Assembly: GCA_964569425.1 (NCBI GenBank)
Contig: CAZMVD010000058.1
Coordinates: 1-23,736 of the forward strand
DNA: 23,736 nucleotides
Direction: 5' to 3'
Source: JACQXM01 sp964569425
Lineage (GTDB): Bacteria; Planctomycetota; Phycisphaerae; UBA1845
A model generated the notes under the pieces. The model was not told the DNA's origin. It was given only the letters and a program-made list of their open reading frames with translations, and made no database searches. This document shows, piece by piece, positions 7,895 to 14,677 of this stretch (its first letter is position 1; the number at the start of each line of letters is the position of its first letter). The position numbers and the translations under genes are program-made.

Positions 7895-8338
7895 TCAGCA
7901 TGGCAGCGCCTCCGTGTGATCGGGGGAACCGTCGGGTATGACGCCGCTCCACGAGTCAGGGGGCACCGGGTGCGCCAGCAGGTACCACTGCACCGTGGTG
8001 CCGCCCGCGATCGTGCCCGGAACTTGACCGCCGGTGGGCACGATGTCCGTATTCGCCTCGCGTACCTCGGCACCGGTGATTCTCGCAATCTCTCTCTGCA
8101 ACGAACCGGACGCACTGGCAAAGAGCCGTCGGTGGAATCGTCGCAATTGGGCGGCACACTTCGGATTCCGGGTCATGGCCTCCTCGGCCGGAGAGAGGGT
8201 CCCCTGCAGCGTGACCACCAGCGTGTTTTCGCATAGCACCACCGTTGCCGACTTGGGCCGGTGTCCGGTCCTATCCTCCTCGAAGTCACACGCTGCAAGG
8301 GCGATCTCCCGCGCCATGGTCGATCTGGGTGTCGACAT
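7895..8338 (-). CDS. DUF2294 (MpsC-like) protein, divergent paralogue
   Basis: This 147-aa protein aligns by eye with the plus-strand DUF2294 protein at 8714. Shared landmarks are TLVVTLQGTLSPAEEAM (39-55; the partner has LVLVRLKGVLTAAEQRL) and LQREIARITGAEV (80-92; partner LEAEIKKITGMEI), followed by the acidic TDIVPTGG strand. DUF2294 is named after MpsC of a Na+-linked membrane-potential system, but its biochemical role is not settled. It is more divergent than its partner: the GRGP motif has become TGHRP and the C-terminal 25 residues are unrelated. The ATG at 8338 was chosen because GGGGAAG precedes it; an earlier in-frame ATG at 8371 is less well placed. A strong terminator lies 53 bases upstream on the same strand. 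Confidence 0.7.
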   Translation of the reverse strand: MSTPRSTMAREIALAACDFEEDRTGHRPKSATVVLCENTLVVTLQGTLSPAEEAMTRNPKCAAQLRRFHRRLFASASGSLQREIARITGAEVREANTDIVPTGGQVPGTIAGGTTVQWYLLAHPVPPDSWSGVIPDGSPDHTEALPC

Positions 8339-8385
8339 CACGCACTTCCCCAGCGATGGCGCTCGACCCATGTCCCCGCGCCTAT

Positions 8386-8437
8386 AAAAAAAGCCGACGC
8401 GGACAGGCACCCATACAGTGCCCAACCGCGTCGGCTT
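8386..8437 (-). terminator. Strong intrinsic terminator on the minus strand
   Basis: AAGCCGACGCGG (8391-8402) pairs perfectly over 12 bases with CCGCGTCGGCTT (8426-8437). An inner stem GGCAC/GTGCC (8406-8410 with 8418-8422) extends it beyond a 3x3 internal loop. On the minus strand the stem is followed by seven T residues (8392-8386). On the plus strand there is no T-run, so it is directional. Confidence 0.8.
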
Positions 8438-8453
8438 ACTCTGCAACAGGCCT

Positions 8454-8468
8454 TCCGGCGCTGCCGGA
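8454..8468. repeat. Small perfect hairpin next to the terminator
   Basis: TCCGGC (8454-8459) and GCCGGA (8463-8468) are separated by three bases. On the minus strand it comes just before the terminator hairpin and may be part of the same leader RNA. Confidence 0.45.
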
Positions 8469-8579
8469 TTGCCCTTTACCTTGTCATCCGAGTTTCTCTA
8501 CCGGAAATGACGCCGCATACTCGTCATTCCCCTCGCTCCATAAAGTAAACACGATGCGTCCGAGAATGCAACGAACAAT

Positions 8580-8607
8580 TTGATTGCATTCCTCCTGCCC
8601 TTACAAT
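8580..8607 (+). promoter_or_regulatory. Candidate promoter of the plus-strand DUF2294 gene
   Basis: TTGATT (8580-8585) is followed after 16 bases by TACAAT (8602-8607), which matches the -10 consensus at five of six positions. Transcription would start near 8614, about 100 bases before the ATG at 8714. Confidence 0.45.
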
Positions 8608-8713
8608 ACGCACAGCGTTACGCGTGAACTGGTGTGGCACGTTATGTTTTTCGGTGCAACCGTCTCCCGATTCTGCACAACGTGTCTTGCCGACGTACCA
8701 CGTGAGTTCACAG

Positions 8714-9094
8714 ATGCGCACACAGGGCGAAATCGAAGCCGCCATAGGGCAAAGTGTCAGTCGCATCATGCAGGAGTTCATGGGCCGCGGCCCCAAGGAC
8801 GTTCACGTCTACCTGCTCGGCGATCTGGTGCTCGTCCGCTTGAAGGGCGTCTTGACCGCGGCCGAGCAGCGCTTGGTCATGGTAACCCCTTCAGAAAAGG
8901 GCAGGGATCTGCTCAAGCAGATGCGGGAGCAAATGGTCGGACTCGCGCGGCCGATGTTGGAGGCGGAAATAAAAAAGATCACCGGCATGGAAATCATCAG
9001 CTTGCACGATGACATCAGCACCACCACCGGCGAAGGCATCGTGATCTTTATACTGGCCGGGACGCCCATGTACCGCGAGCCAAAGAAAAAATAG
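8714..9094 (+). CDS. DUF2294 (MpsC-like) protein
   Basis: The 126-aa product matches the DUF2294/MpsC family over its whole length. It opens with TQGEIEAAIGQ, continues with FMGRGPKDVHVYL (22-34), LVLVRLKGVLTAAEQ (38-52), LEAEIKKITGMEIISL (82-97) and HDDISTTTGE (98-107), and ends in a hydrophobic strand. There is no signal peptide or membrane segment, so it is probably cytoplasmic. The ATG at 8714 is preferred because the family begins here; a GTG at 8702 is in frame and would add four residues, and an ATG at 8624 adds 30 unlike the family. The ribosome binding site is weak. It is divergent from, and paralogous to, the minus-strand gene ending at 7895. The family is known but the function is not. 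Confidence 0.85.
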   Translation: MRTQGEIEAAIGQSVSRIMQEFMGRGPKDVHVYLLGDLVLVRLKGVLTAAEQRLVMVTPSEKGRDLLKQMREQMVGLARPMLEAEIKKITGMEIISLHDDISTTTGEGIVIFILAGTPMYREPKKK

Positions 9095-9216
9095 CCATCC
9101 GGCCTGCGCATCCCCGCCTGAATCAATGCGCCCATCCCCACCCGTCGACGACGTACCTTAACTTCGAACCGCCCCGCCCCCCGGAAGAAAATCACCGGAC
9201 CAACCCGCTCGCCCGC

Positions 9217-10260
9217 CTACGACGGTTGGTCAAACAAGGAAAACCCGCGCGCGATCAGATCCTGCACGTCGATCAGGCCGACCAGCAGCTCCGCTTCGTC
9301 CACCACCGGAAGCTCGTCAATCGCATGACGACGCATGATCTCAATGGCCTCCATCACCCGCGCGTCGCGCCGTACGCGCTTCGGGTTGCGCGACATGATC
9401 TGCGAAAGCGGCAGGTGCGGCGCAGACGCCCCTTGCGTAAACAGCCGGAAAAAATCCCCCAGCGTGACGATGCCCACCAGCACGCCCGCCTCGTCCACCA
9501 CGGCCGCAGCGCCCGCCCGCCGCGGCGCACGCAGTATCGCGTCGGAACAGTCGGCCATGGTGCCCGCTCGGCCCACCGTGGGGCAATCCGCCCCCGTACG
9601 CATGATCTGGCCGGCGTTCATCAGGAACCGCCCCAGCGCGCCCCCGGGGTGATAGCCCGCGTATTGCTCCGGCCGAATCGCCTTCAACTCCATCACCGTC
9701 AGCGCCAGCGCGTCACCCAGGGCGAGCATCGCCGTCGTCGATGAACTCGGCGCCAGCCCCAGCGGACACGCCTCCTCCGAGTTGCCGATGTCCAGCACGA
9801 CATTGGCGTGTTTCGCCGCCGGCGAGTCCATCCGCGCCGTCAGCAGGATGACGCTGCAGCCAACCTGCCGCAGCATCGGCAGCAGTTGCACCAGTTCCGA
9901 GCCGCCGCTCTTGCTCAACGCCACCACCACGTCGTCCCCGTGCACCATGCCCAGGTCGCCGTGCAATGCCTCCACCGGGTGCAGGCTGTATGCCAGCGTG
10001 CCGGTGCTCGCCAGTGTCGCCTGGATCTTGTTCCCGATCAGCCCCGCCTTCCCCATCCCCGTCACGCACACACGTCCTCGACAGGTCAGGATCAACTCCA
10101 CGGCGCGCACGAATGCGTCGCCCAGTCGGCCCGCTGCCTCCCGGATCGCCGCCGCTTCCGCATTCAATACCGCCCGGCCGCGCGCCAGCGCTGCGTCGCG
10201 TGCCGGCTCGCGCCGCCCCGCAGAAACGTCTGAAACGGTTGCAGGAAGGGGTGGGTTCAT
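9217..10260 (-). CDS. kdsD: D-arabinose-5-phosphate isomerase, KpsF/GutQ type
   Basis: This enzyme converts ribulose 5-phosphate to arabinose 5-phosphate, the precursor of KDO in lipopolysaccharide or of related capsule sugars. The 347-aa protein has a SIS domain (about 50-190) with TGMGKAGLIGNK (67-78) and SKSGGSEL (116-123). HPVEALHGDLG (94-104) and HPGGALGR (204-211) are typical of the family. Two CBS domains follow (about 215-275 and 283-347). The N-terminus is about 20 residues longer than usual. The ATG at 10260 is 34 bases after the stop of the YdjY-domain gene, so the two are probably co-transcribed at the end of the pilus-type cluster. No other KDO gene lies in the window. The symbol could equally be kpsF. 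Confidence 0.92.
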   Translation of the reverse strand: MNPPLPATVSDVSAGRREPARDAALARGRAVLNAEAAAIREAAGRLGDAFVRAVELILTCRGRVCVTGMGKAGLIGNKIQATLASTGTLAYSLHPVEALHGDLGMVHGDDVVVALSKSGGSELVQLLPMLRQVGCSVILLTARMDSPAAKHANVVLDIGNSEEACPLGLAPSSSTTAMLALGDALALTVMELKAIRPEQYAGYHPGGALGRFLMNAGQIMRTGADCPTVGRAGTMADCSDAILRAPRRAGAAAVVDEAGVLVGIVTLGDFFRLFTQGASAPHLPLSQIMSRNPKRVRRDARVMEAIEIMRRHAIDELPVVDEAELLVGLIDVQDLIARGFSLFDQPS

Positions 10261-10294
10261 GTCGTGCCTATTATGACCGCCACCGCCCCACGTC

Positions 10295-11281
10295 TCAATG
10301 GTCGGCGGGTAGGGGGGCGGTTCGGGGTGTGCCGGGCGCAGGGTCCTTGGGCTTCTCTCGCGCCTCGATCACGCCCCGGAAGTTGCGTTCACGCAGATAT
10401 GCGGTAATCCGATTCACCGCCTCATCCGTGACACCGGCCAATCGAGTGATGTGCAGTTGAACGTCCCGGTCGTCCTGCGGCAAGGGTTCTACCAGCCGTA
10501 CCAGGTCCGAACGCGACAACACCCTGCCCTCATGGCGAATCTCGTCCGTGCTGGCCAGCTCGATGTGATAGACCCGATTCGCACTGCGGATCAGCAGCGT
10601 GCACCCCGTGCCCCGCGGCGGAATCGTCTTCGGGTTGGCACGCAGCCAGAGCTGCTCGTTGTCGGCCGAGTGCAGCGCGCCCACCGCAATCAACGCCGAG
10701 GAAAAGTCCACCAGGCACACCACCGTGCCATCCTGATCGGCGGCGAATCGCCCGGAGTCCAACGACTCCGATCCCGCAAACACCCAATCGATCCGCTCCG
10801 AGACTTCCTTGCCATCCATCGTCAGCAGCCACCGCTGCACCGGCGTTTCCGGCACGCCTCGGTTAGGGCCGCAGCGAACCCGAAGTTCAAGCGATTGGCC
10901 GTAGGCCGGCTTCCAGCGCTCACGCACTTCGTCGTAGGCCAGCGGGCCACCCGGCTCCAGGCCGATCAACCCCATCGCCTGGTAGATGTGCAGCGGACGC
11001 GCCGGCACCCGGAGAATGCTCTCGTGCTCCCGCGTATTCGGGCTGCACGCCAGCAGTTCCAGCGGCCCCTCCCGCAAAACCACTTCGGCGTCGACTTCGA
11101 CGGTCAGACCCTGCCAGTCGATGCGTACGCCGGCGGAAAACTCACGCACGCCCTGGACGCTCGACGGCGGACGGGGGCTTGGCGTTACGGATTCGGACGG
11201 CGATTCGGCATAGACCGAACGCGGCAGGCAAGCAACGAGAATGACGAAAACGATAAGGTGAGCAGGTCTGAGCCGTTGCAT
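10295..11281 (-). CDS. Exported YdjY-domain protein with an ExbD-like C-terminal region
   Basis: The 328-aa product has a signal peptide (1-25: hydrophobic core IVFVILVACLP, probable cleavage after VYA). Residues about 48-232 match YdjY-domain proteins. Landmarks are LREGPLELLAC (69-79), REHESILRV (84-92), IDWVFAGSE (164-172), DGTVVCLVDFSSAL (184-197) and IPPRGTGCTLLI (220-231). YdjY proteins are common in planctomycetes; their function is unknown. Residues 238-310 form an extra domain whose pattern (a strand, a G-R-V-L turn, a helix, then VQLHI and RGVIEA strands) recalls the periplasmic fold of ExbD/TolR; this is weak inference. The start at 11281 gives the best signal peptide; an ATG at 11323 is also in frame. 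It lies 70 bases after the secretin gene and 34 before kdsD. Confidence 0.75.
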   Translation of the reverse strand: MQRLRPAHLIVFVILVACLPRSVYAESPSESVTPSPRPPSSVQGVREFSAGVRIDWQGLTVEVDAEVVLREGPLELLACSPNTREHESILRVPARPLHIYQAMGLIGLEPGGPLAYDEVRERWKPAYGQSLELRVRCGPNRGVPETPVQRWLLTMDGKEVSERIDWVFAGSESLDSGRFAADQDGTVVCLVDFSSALIAVGALHSADNEQLWLRANPKTIPPRGTGCTLLIRSANRVYHIELASTDEIRHEGRVLSRSDLVRLVEPLPQDDRDVQLHITRLAGVTDEAVNRITAYLRERNFRGVIEAREKPKDPAPGTPRTAPLPADH

Positions 11282-11351
11282 GGCGGGTGCGCTGGCCGTC
11301 CACGTCGACGACCGCGACCGCATCAAAACACGGCGATGCGGAAGCGTTGCG

Positions 11352-14300
11352 TCAGCGCTGCGAGAACGACGGGAACGCCAGTTCTTCCTGTTCACTGTGG
11401 ATGAGGATCTTCGGTTTCACGAGGATGAGCAACGTCTGCTCGTCTTTGATCATCGAACGCGACGAATACAGCCGCTTCAGCAGGGGAATCTTGGAGAGAA
11501 TCGGCACGCCTGCCTCCACCTCGGTTTCCGAGGCGAGCTTCTGGCCGCCGATCAGCAGCGTGCCCCCGTCCGGCACCGAAACCATCGTCTGAATCCGCTG
11601 GCTCGAAAGCGTCGGCAATTGAATGAACGCCTGGTTGGCCCCCGTACCGCCGCTGAACTGGAATGTCTGAAGATCCAACAACCGTGTCACGCCCGGCGCC
11701 AGCAGCATCATCACATAGCGCTTGTCTGCGGTGACCGTCGCACGCACGAACAGGCTGGCGCCCGCATCGATGGTCCCAGTGATCGGCGCCTGCGCCACCG
11801 CCCCTTGCGCCACCACCGGTTGCAACTGGCTGATGAAGTTCTGTTGAATGGTCACCGCCACCCACGCCGACGCACCGTTAAAAACCACCAGGCGCGGCGC
11901 CGTCAGCACCGTGGTTCGCGAATCCGCCTGCGTGGCCCGAATCAGAAAATCAACCTGAATGTTGTCCAGAAAACTGCCGAACACGCTCAGCGCCGGAGCG
12001 ATCGACTGGCCCCCGAAACTGCCCGGAACGTCGCTGGGCAGGTTCGCCGGATCCGTCAGGGAAAGCACGTTGGACAACACCGGAACCGGCGTCGTCTGGC
12101 TGCCCCCGCCGCCGCCCCGCTGTGGGATCAGGAACGGTTGCGTAAACGGCTGCACCGGAGCCGCGCCCGGGGCCAGCGGCTGACCCGCAGCCGGCACCGC
12201 CGGCGTGAACCCCAGCCGCGAAAAGGTCCGCGGCAGCAGCAGGCGGTTTCCCAGCACCGGATCAGTCACCGGACCGGCGCCGCTGTCCAGGAAGTCGAAG
12301 CCCGCGTTCCCCGCATTGAAGATGACGTCCAGATCGATGCCCATCTCTTCGAGATAGTGGCTGGACACCGTGATAAACAGCGCTTCCACCGAAACCTGAA
12401 TCGCACGCTCCTCGCGCAAGCGGTCCAGCAAGCCCGTGATCTGCCGCTGCGAAGCGGCATTCTGCGTCACCACCAGTTGGCCGTTGATCTCCTTGATGCT
12501 CCCGATCGCGCCCCCGCGCTCCCGCCATGTATGCGGTGCCACGGTATCCATGATCACATCCATGATGTGGCGCACGCGGCCGGTCCGATTGGGGTCCGTC
12601 TCCGCCTCGTCGTCGTCATCATCGCCGTAGCGCCACGGAACCGCCGCGTTCTCCGACACGCGCTGCGGCTTGGGCGTCGCATTGCGCAGGTCGATCATCG
12701 GCGCGTCCGTAAAATTAGGTACCTCCATGAGCAGGTCGGTGATGTCGTACACCCGCGTGACCGTTTGCTTCTCCAGCGTGCCCTGCGTAGCCACCGACAG
12801 CACCCCGTCGGCGATATCATAATCCAGCGCCACACCCGCGCCCGCCTGGTCCAGCACCTCGGTCAACGCTTTCTTAAGCGTTATCTCGCGCGGCAGCGTC
12901 AGATCGATCGGTGCGCCGCGCTCCACGCCCGCCCTCGCCAGGTCGTTCCAGTTAACGACCACGTTGATCTTGTGCGCCTCCGCAAGCTGCTCGATCACCT
13001 GGTGAAACGGCGTCCGCTGAAAATCGACCGTGATCGGTCGATCCAGCGCCGACATCAGCAGCCGATCCGGACGCGACTGCCCCGGCCGGCTGCGCGTCGG
13101 CCGCGCGATAATGTCCACCCAGTCGTTCCCGTAGGTCAGATCCTGATACCACGGAATCTTGGCCTCTTCCACGTCGTTGAGCGCCCCACGCACATTGTCG
13201 TAAAAGTCATCCCGCAATCGCTTCGCGCGGCGAAACTCGCGCTGGTCCTCCACCGTGTCCAGCATCCACCGTGCCGGGGTGTACTTGGGGTCAATGACCG
13301 TCACCTGCCGCAAAACCTTAATGGCCTCGTCCAGGTTGCCGTCCTTGCGGTGTTGCGCCGCCTGCTCCATCAGCGACTCAACCTGGCGGGCGCGATTCTC
13401 TTCCACCTGGCGAATGCGCTCCGAACGCTGGCGCTCCACTTCCCGCCGCGTCTCCGCCACTTTCTGCTCGTTATACGTTCGCTCGCTGTCGCGCACGAAC
13501 CGCGTCAGCCCCTCGAGTTCGCCGCGCAAACCGGTGTAATCCGTCGGCGGATCGGCGAACTGCCGGCCCGCCTCCACCAGTTGCGCAGCGCGAACCAGCA
13601 TCTGGTGCGCCTCTTCGAATTGCCCCGCGCTCACCGCTTTCCGGATCGTGCTCTCCGCGTCCCGGTATTGCACCACCGTGCGCTGCCAGTTGATCGAATC
13701 CTCCCGCCGCACACGTTCCGCCAGCGATTCCGCCCGGCTCCCGTGAAGGTTCTGCTCATGCTGGCGCACCGACCGAAGCCCTTCCGCCGCGTCAGGGTAT
13801 CCCGGAACAAGTGCCAGCGCTTCTTCAAAACGCCGCGCTGCCTCCTCGTAACGGCCGGCGCGGACCATGTCCTGGCCCTCGCGCGTCAACACCCGCGCAC
13901 GCTCGGCATCCGCCGACGCCGGCGGCGCCGCCGATTCCATGCCGCTGCGCGCTGGCGCAGGAGATTCCTGTCCGCCCGCTACGGCCTCGACGGCCTCCAA
14001 TCGCGAAGGCGATTCCTCACTTCGCGGCTCTACAGCCTGGTCTTCATTGAGATCGCGCAGATGGGCGCTCGCCGCGCGCCGCAGCGCCTCGGCCGCATAT
14101 TCGTTGGACAGCACCCGGTTGAGCAACTCTTCCGCCCGGTCGTACTCCCGCGCCGCAATCGCCGACTCCGCATCTTCCAGGTCGCGCAGCGCTTTCTCGT
14201 ACATGGTCAGGGCAACCTGTACGCGCTGTAGATAGTCGTCGCGAACCTGTTGCTGATCCGGGGTCAACTGAGCGCGGTCTATGCCGGCCAGCGCCTCCTG

Positions 14301-14486
14301 GGCGGCCAGATAGTCCCCATTCTCATAGAGCCGTACGGCCTGATCCAGCTTGTCTTTCTCGTCGGCGCCCGCCGACGGTATCGCCACGAACAACGACGCG
14401 ACGATCGCCAGCGCCGTGTAGACCCCCGAGCGACTCCTCAAGCTTGGCAAGGGACTATCCTCCATACGGCAGACGCTTTTCCACAT
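11352..14486 (-). CDS. Secretin (PilQ/GspD type) with long N-terminal helical-repeat region
   Basis: Secretins form the outer-membrane channel of type IV pili and type II secretion. The 1044 residues comprise a signal peptide (1-41, cleavage near SAGA), helical TPR-like repeats (42-150 and 200-310), a charged coiled coil (335-375) and a further TPR-like unit (377-410). A secretin/TonB short N-terminal domain follows (about 480-570: ITVDFQRTPFHQVIEQLAE), then a KH-like N domain (635-700) and the secretin pore domain (about 695-1032). The pore domain has the signatures VPDGGTLLIGGQK (971-983) and GVPILSKIPLLKRLY (993-1007). A Pro/Gly-rich loop (755-800) interrupts it. The start at 14486 is tentative; ATG 14465 also keeps the signal peptide. 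It is the Q position of the cluster. Confidence 0.9.
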   Translation of the reverse strand: MWKSVCRMEDSPLPSLRSRSGVYTALAIVASLFVAIPSAGADEKDKLDQAVRLYENGDYLAAQEALAGIDRAQLTPDQQQVRDDYLQRVQVALTMYEKALRDLEDAESAIAAREYDRAEELLNRVLSNEYAAEALRRAASAHLRDLNEDQAVEPRSEESPSRLEAVEAVAGGQESPAPARSGMESAAPPASADAERARVLTREGQDMVRAGRYEEAARRFEEALALVPGYPDAAEGLRSVRQHEQNLHGSRAESLAERVRREDSINWQRTVVQYRDAESTIRKAVSAGQFEEAHQMLVRAAQLVEAGRQFADPPTDYTGLRGELEGLTRFVRDSERTYNEQKVAETRREVERQRSERIRQVEENRARQVESLMEQAAQHRKDGNLDEAIKVLRQVTVIDPKYTPARWMLDTVEDQREFRRAKRLRDDFYDNVRGALNDVEEAKIPWYQDLTYGNDWVDIIARPTRSRPGQSRPDRLLMSALDRPITVDFQRTPFHQVIEQLAEAHKINVVVNWNDLARAGVERGAPIDLTLPREITLKKALTEVLDQAGAGVALDYDIADGVLSVATQGTLEKQTVTRVYDITDLLMEVPNFTDAPMIDLRNATPKPQRVSENAAVPWRYGDDDDDEAETDPNRTGRVRHIMDVIMDTVAPHTWRERGGAIGSIKEINGQLVVTQNAASQRQITGLLDRLREERAIQVSVEALFITVSSHYLEEMGIDLDVIFNAGNAGFDFLDSGAGPVTDPVLGNRLLLPRTFSRLGFTPAVPAAGQPLAPGAAPVQPFTQPFLIPQRGGGGGSQTTPVPVLSNVLSLTDPANLPSDVPGSFGGQSIAPALSVFGSFLDNIQVDFLIRATQADSRTTVLTAPRLVVFNGASAWVAVTIQQNFISQLQPVVAQGAVAQAPITGTIDAGASLFVRATVTADKRYVMMLLAPGVTRLLDLQTFQFSGGTGANQAFIQLPTLSSQRIQTMVSVPDGGTLLIGGQKLASETEVEAGVPILSKIPLLKRLYSSRSMIKDEQTLLILVKPKILIHSEQEELAFPSFSQR

Positions 14487-14677
14487 TCGCCCGGCAGGCG
14501 GTGTGACCCCGCGGACGGTCTCCTCATCCCACCTTTATGACCGGCGTAACCGCAACCGCCGTCCAGGTCTCTTGATGCTCAGTCCGCGCCGAATCGCGCC
14601 CCAATACTGAGAGGGTCGGATTCTAGGGGGGCCGCAAACCGCCCGCAAGGCCGACCCCGGCATCCTTTTCCACCATG

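Larger units (their letters stand above)
8339..8541 (-). promoter_or_regulatory. Structured leader of the minus-strand DUF2294 gene (candidate attenuator or small RNA)
   Basis: Reading the minus strand from about 8535 towards 8338, one meets a 6-bp hairpin (8454-8468), then a long terminator hairpin with a T-run (8386-8437), then the ribosome binding site. A weak promoter, TTGCAT (8566-8571) with TACTTT (8542-8547) and an 18-base spacer, could drive it. Because nothing upstream on this strand is a gene, the terminator probably acts on a leader or a short RNA. No known riboswitch class was matched. Confidence 0.35.

Noticed and set aside
8386..8437. Reading the long hairpin as a bidirectional terminator between convergent genes
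   Set aside because: The flanking genes are divergent, not convergent, and the T-run is present on the minus strand only.
8386..8541. Resemblance to a c-di-GMP (GEMM-I) riboswitch through AAAGGGCAA
   Set aside because: The second diagnostic block (GACGCAAAGC) and the tetraloop receptor are not found, so the likeness is superficial.
11280..14231. A 983-codon open frame on the plus strand opposite the secretin gene
   Set aside because: It is very rich in Arg, His, Leu and Pro with no domain, as expected for the antisense of a GC-rich gene; the minus strand encodes a clear secretin.
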